Part shown: in pieces, positions 1-64,000 of the stretch
How positions within the stretch are numbered: the first letter of the stretch is position 1
Layout: every line of letters starts with the position of its first letter
Assembly: GCA_040954595.2 (NCBI GenBank)
Contig: CM082584.2
Coordinates: 4,650,001-4,714,000, forward strand
Source: Balanoglossus misakiensis
Taxonomy: Eukaryota > Hemichordata
Direction: 5' to 3'
Length of the DNA: 64,000 nt
The notes under the pieces: generated by a model
What the model was told of the DNA's origin: nothing
Database searches by the model: none
Seen by the model: the letters and a program-made list of their open reading frames with translations, nothing else
Translations under genes and position numbers: made by a program

Positions 1-1760
1 AGCTTTATTTTAAAACATCCCAGCTCATATTCTGTTTGTTATGCAATATATTTAAAATCAAGAATGAAAATTTAGGATGATTTGGCCAGTGCAGATATAG
101 GTTAAATTTATTTGAAGTTTGAGAAAATGACAGAGGTATACCAAGTAGATTGCTAATATGCATGATGAAGCTACAATAACAAAGTCACTTAAACACATCA
201 GTGTGAGATATAAAGAGAGGGTTACGGTCAATTATGTTTTCCATCAACAATTACATTATTCATATAAGAGTTAGCATGGAACAAACTAATTTTTGGCCAG
301 TGTAAACTGCAGTGCCGCCCTAAAGGGTTGTAGTGCTAGCATTTCATTTTTAATGAAAGCTACAATAACACAGTACAGAATACAATGCGTTTTCATTCTG
401 ACAATTGTCGGTATATTTTGTTTGAAGGTCTAACGTTTCATGTCCAAGGTTTTCTAAAATGATGTAGCCTAAAATATTAATACAGATTTGTTCAGTTTCA
501 TTATTTTGGATGATACATCAGTACAGGGTTGTGAGATAGTCAATTGTATCTTCAATCTCTGAATATTTCTATTGTCTTGAATGGAGGACTTGAATACACA
601 TATTAGTACCATCTACACATCTATTCACAGAATTTCACATTATATTCCTGATCGCCAAAGGGTAAGGCTGTTTGTCATGGATAATTAATGAACTACAATA
701 AAGAAACAGTGGTTTGCCATTCTCCAATTATATTAGACGAAAAAAAACATTGATTGATCGATTGATTGCAAGAAATATACCAATTATGCAAAAATGCAGG
801 GCCTTTGCAGATGACTTGTAGTACTGATTCTCATCCAGTCAATGCTCTCTGTTCACACAGAATTCTCACTTTATAAGATCACCATGAAATAAATGAAAAT
901 GAAATGGAAGACTCATCTTTTAAATACACTCTTTCTTATCATAAATGAATTATTGTTGAGCAGATTACTTGTCATTCTTCCTGTTGTACTCTTAATGTTA
1001 TTTGATATATTCTAAAATATTATCTTGTCTAGATTTCAACTTTGACAAAACCTGAAGTAATCAGACATATCTATCATCATGACAATTAAGTATCTGTGGT
1101 AATGTTTTCAAGAGATGAAATTAAATCCATCTTGTCAGAAGTTTGTGTTCGAGCCCAGGCAGTTCCATTTAATGAAAATAGTATCATGACATACACGAAT
1201 GCTGTTCAACAGATATCTATTGTGCTTTCATTGAATAAATGTTATGCCTGGTCCTGTCCTGATTCCAACTTGACCAATGTTCGTAGGAGCCAATACTAGT
1301 ATATATTGGGTCGTGGGATCTCTACCACCTCCAGCCGAGGTCTTCCATAACTTGTATCATTTACAAACCATATGGAGTATTGCAAATGCAATGTGGTCAC
1401 ACCATTCTCCAAATGATTATAGGTTTTGATCGACGTCATAGCTGCTTAACATAAGCGTAACTGCCGAACAGATGTCACAGCTTGACACTTGTCATCACCC
1501 GAAATGCCAGTTCTCGAAAGAACCGTACATGTTGAATCATTTGTACACACGATTTTCATCCAAAAGTATAGGGATGATATACTCTTATCAGTAGAGAGCG
1601 TGAACTTCACTTGTTCACAATACAGGGACTCTGCTTTGCAAAGTAGCCATACTGCAACTGCATGTTGCCTTGCATTCATGGGAGCTGTAGTAGAATATTA
1701 AAATCAGCACAACCCATTGAGTACTTGTTAAATCTTCCAGGTTGGAACAACAAGCAAACA
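1..1760. other. 3' flank / 3' UTR of the receptor gene, no other gene seen
   Basis: Downstream of the receptor stop on the minus strand. AATAAA-type signals on the minus strand occur at 107-112 and 4-9, but I cannot say which, if any, ends the transcript. The small ORFs here show no recognisable domain. An AT-rich, mostly low-complexity stretch with no tandem or inverted repeat that stands out. Confidence 0.5.
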
Positions 1761-60580
<58,820 letters not shown>

Positions 60581-63500
60581 CGTGATCCCGAAGGTAGAAG
60601 AGCTTGATTCTGAGGGAAATTTTGGACGAAAGAACAGCCGAATACGCGAGACGAGGGTAATGGGTTTAGCAGGTTAGAATTGGCGCGATAGTCTGGTAGA
60701 TATAACCGTGAGTGAGGCATAGCCTTTTACGCGGCGGAGAGACCTCTATACACTCATACATTACGTTGACAGCATATGTGTAAGCATATTGCCGCTGCAG
60801 CATATCGTGCATACACCCAGACTTCTGTATATGGTCAAATGTTTTCAGACATTACCGACTTTGCTGAAACTGTACATTTCGTAATATAGCCGTCGGTTCC
60901 AATTTTCTCTTGGCGCCAAATCGCTAGTTCTCTCCTCTGCCAGGTTTCACAAACGACTTTGGACGGCGAAGAACCGCGTACTTCATGTAAATTATGCAAG
61001 AGAGTAGACTCTCACTTTAACATCCATTGAGGTGGATCTCCTTCAGAAAGTATCTTTTCCCGAGTTGGCAACCGCTCCCATGGTAACCAGGTGTCCTTCC
61101 TTTTTCTTCTAGTCCGAACGTCCGTTGTAGAAACTGTTGGTAGGTGATAAAGTAATAAAACAACCGACTACTTTTCCACTCCTCTATTAAACACGTTTCA
61201 ATTTCAGGTGGGAACTCGATTGTGGAACAGATTGCATTTGTCAACTAAGTTAAGGGGGTTTTCATTCTGATGATCACACTGCGGGCCCATAGCGATAACA
61301 CACCAATGATTGGACATCAGGTGCTATTCATATGCAAATAATAACTTTAAATACCTTGTATCGGTATTGAGCAGCTGGAGACAGTGTGATTGGTAAACGC
61401 GCCAAATAAAGCGTACAGGGCACTGTCATATTTTTATAAACGAAGATAAGCGCAATATGGAATTTTTGATGCGAATCGCAGATTACCAGAGATTATTTGA
61501 TAGATATAGTTGACATCCCAGAATTGTGTACAATCGAATAGTACCGTGGCGACCGCTTAAACGATGGAAAGGCCATTGACTATCGCAAATAGATCATCAC
61601 GTCAAAAACCATCTATTCCTCTAACGAATTTCGCACATTAATGTCTCAATAATATAGCCAACGGTCATGAATACAGATTGATTTTAACCTTTTCCAAAAA
61701 TCGACTTCTTTCCGCAATATTCGCATGGTTGAATAACAATCCAATTGCTTTTACCCCCATGGGGAATGACACGCATGCGCTGAAGGTGTAAGCGAAATCC
61801 CCTGATGGACTAAATGATACCGCGTCATCGATCCATTTTGTCAGTCGTATCCTTTCACCTTATTTCAGATTTCCATAGCGACCGACCTCTTATCTTTTAT
61901 AAGCAAATAAAAGTGTTTTAGGGTTGGCAGATCTTGACGTAAAGCTAACATTTGCACAGTCCACGTTCCCTTAAAAGGAAGGTTTGCATGTAGTGCTAGT
62001 TACATGATTTGTTTCATGGCCAGTTCTATGCAATTTCGGCCATATAAATAGCAATTTGATTCCATGCGGCGCTATAAACACCAATTTCATCATTTCCCTG
62101 TTGCTCTGATAGAACACCGTTGGAAAACCTCGTTGATGAACGAGGAAGCAGAGGAAAACGCAGTTTCAATTTTAAGAGAGACTTACTGTGATCTACAAAT
62201 ACGATAAAAGTCTACACTTTTTTTCTATTCAAAATAAATGAAGCACAGTGCCTACCACGATCACGATCAAAGTTCAAAGTTCAAACCAAAATGGTTGTGC
62301 AGAAGCGTTTACATTGTATGTACGCCTATCAAGATCAACTGATCTCATTATAGCCATTAAACCGGGTAATCCGTTGGAATCATTTTGAAAAGTAATAAAA
62401 CAACCACTATAGATAAACGTCGAAGTGCTTTTAGATTTAATCCATCCACGTTATCAATTACAGGCTACCACATCTTACCACAACAATTTTAATTCTCAGA
62501 ACGTTCATTTCGCCTAGTTAAAAAGAAATAAGGAAAATTTTGAATTCACACAACAAGAAATATTTTAAAAGTTCTTAACATGTGGAATGAACGAACACAT
62601 TTGCACATTCACACATCCTGCCACTGGATATTAAGAAATACAAGAACTGATTCAAGTATTTGATTTCGAGCCTACCAGTGACAAATCTGAGGCAGCAGGC
62701 TTCATATCATAACGGTGCACAATTAACACCAGTAAGTTATCACTGCAAAAAAATGTTTGTACGTTTTTTACATTACAGCTCTTCTGTAATATATCTTTTG
62801 GTTCATTCGTGTGCTGAAACTGTATCATCTTGATAATGCAACAGAGTTCAGGTCGGTCACTGCACTTCTCTGATGTACAAGACTACCCATTCGGTTTCAG
62901 ACTCCTAACGCGAACATGGCGATAAACAGCGCCGCCATCTCGCAGACTGGTTGATTACTTTTCTTCACAGACAAACTGGCCACGGCCATTCAACGCTCCA
63001 ATTCATTTGATCATGTTTGCTATTGTGACCATTTCGATAAACCCCACTTCACGAGGCATTTCCCCGGTATGGCACACTACACAGTCCTAACGAAATCATG
63101 ATTAGGCCTATCCCATTGGTGAGCAGACAGGTGGTACGATTTCACTGATCATAGTCTACATCACTAGACTAGAATTTGTCGGTCGTGGCGCTCTCTACCA
63201 CCCCTCAATCAACATATGCCATATCTTTCCTTTTTATAGATGTTTAACTGTTTGTCATTTTATAATGGACGTTTTAGGCAAATTGTTTTTTTTCGTAAAG
63301 CACATAAAGGCTTTTCAGCATAATGCGCTGATAAGAACTATGTTATTGTTATGCCGGGAAGTAACTGTACTCCATTGAGACATTTATACATTTAAATTTT
63401 TTATTGCAATATTTCACTTTTTTTAATTGCGGGATATTTTTTTTAATTTTTGGCCATTTTGTCATAAATAAGTATTTTGTTGATATACCATCAGGCAATA

Positions 63501-64000
63501 TGATTAATAGACGGAATTAAGACTTAAAGCATATCCGAGATAATGAAAGCTTATTTTTATCGCTCATTGGTCTTGAAAAAAAGGATAATTTGCTAAGTAT
63601 GTGTTGGCCTATATTTAATTTAAAATATGAAATTTATCGAAACCTATTAGGTTAAAAACCTCGATTAACGAGCAAAGCTGGTTAAATCTTTTACACCAAA
63701 CGATATACTACAGTCTTATATAACTAAGTTGCGATGGACCTGTAGTCTGTAAAGATATAATATTATGTTGTGGACTTGTGGTTCACTTACGTTTGCGGAA
63801 CTTTGCAATACCTGGCCGTTTTATACCAAAATGCCATTCAAGTTGTTACAACCATGACATGAAGTCGGGTATTTTCACAATTTACGTTAGTACTATACTG
63901 GACTACTTTTATTGTAGACAACATCCATATTTTAAAGTTATTTATGACATTGTGTTTGATTTAAATTTGGATATGAGTTGGCGGTTCAAGATACTGTTTG
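60581..64000. other. 5' flank of the receptor gene; promoter not identified
   Basis: Upstream of the receptor start on the minus strand. It should hold the 5' UTR and promoter or a further upstream non-coding exon, but I see no convincing TATA box or initiator. Local GC rises around 60500-60750. No other gene is supported; open frames are short and unrecognised. Confidence 0.5.

Overview
The window is a eukaryotic, clearly metazoan, nuclear sequence. It is AT-rich, has short exons with GT-AG introns, simple repeats and many small DNA-transposon derivatives. The gene content (a GluN3-type NMDA receptor and a nested two-Ig-domain membrane protein) and the compact MITE-rich style suggest an invertebrate. 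A hemichordate, amphioxus or other invertebrate deuterostome would fit, but the sequence alone does not settle this.

The main gene is an NMDA-type ionotropic glutamate receptor subunit on the minus strand, spanning 60580 down to 1761. I could join eight coding exons with consistent splice sites and phases: 60191-60580, 9227-9819, 7702-8782, 6791-6936, 4832-5093, 3097-3261, 2839-2933 and 1761-2424. The joined product is about 1131 residues. It has a signal peptide, amino-terminal domain, split glycine-type ligand-binding domain, M1, pore loop, M3 with SYTANLAAF, M4 and a coiled-coil tail. It is closest in character to GluN3 (GRIN3), with an unusual Ser-His at the pore-tip position.

The first intron of that receptor is about 50.4 kb (9820-60190) and holds almost everything else. 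A complete five-exon gene lies inside it on the opposite strand (38140-40721). It encodes a roughly 292-residue membrane protein with two Ig domains, all introns are phase 1, and its promoter carries a TATA-like box and two perfect three-unit heat-shock elements. The 3' end of this gene has an alternative terminal exon that seeded a 9-copy, 188-bp satellite and a second, single-copy duplicate downstream. The whole segment lies between inverted CACTCTAAAG termini (35989 and 45714) with subterminal TGTTCA/TGAACA motifs. A large CACTA/EnSpm-like element carrying the Ig gene as cargo is therefore possible, though not proven.

The rest of the intron and the receptor's other introns hold mobile-element debris. 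There are two Mutator-like foldback elements with 9-bp target duplications (4077-4195, 24752-25298) and PIF/Harbinger-like elements with TTA duplications (20464-20726 and 50721-52595, plus a truncated copy at 26465). A TTAA-flanked MITE sits at 56501-56674. A non-LTR retrotransposon endonuclease relic is split by a 611-bp foldback element (43842-44818). A tRNA-derived SINE-like head lies near 22425-22474, and there are several microsatellites. Outside these I see long stretches of ordinary intron and flank without supportable genes.
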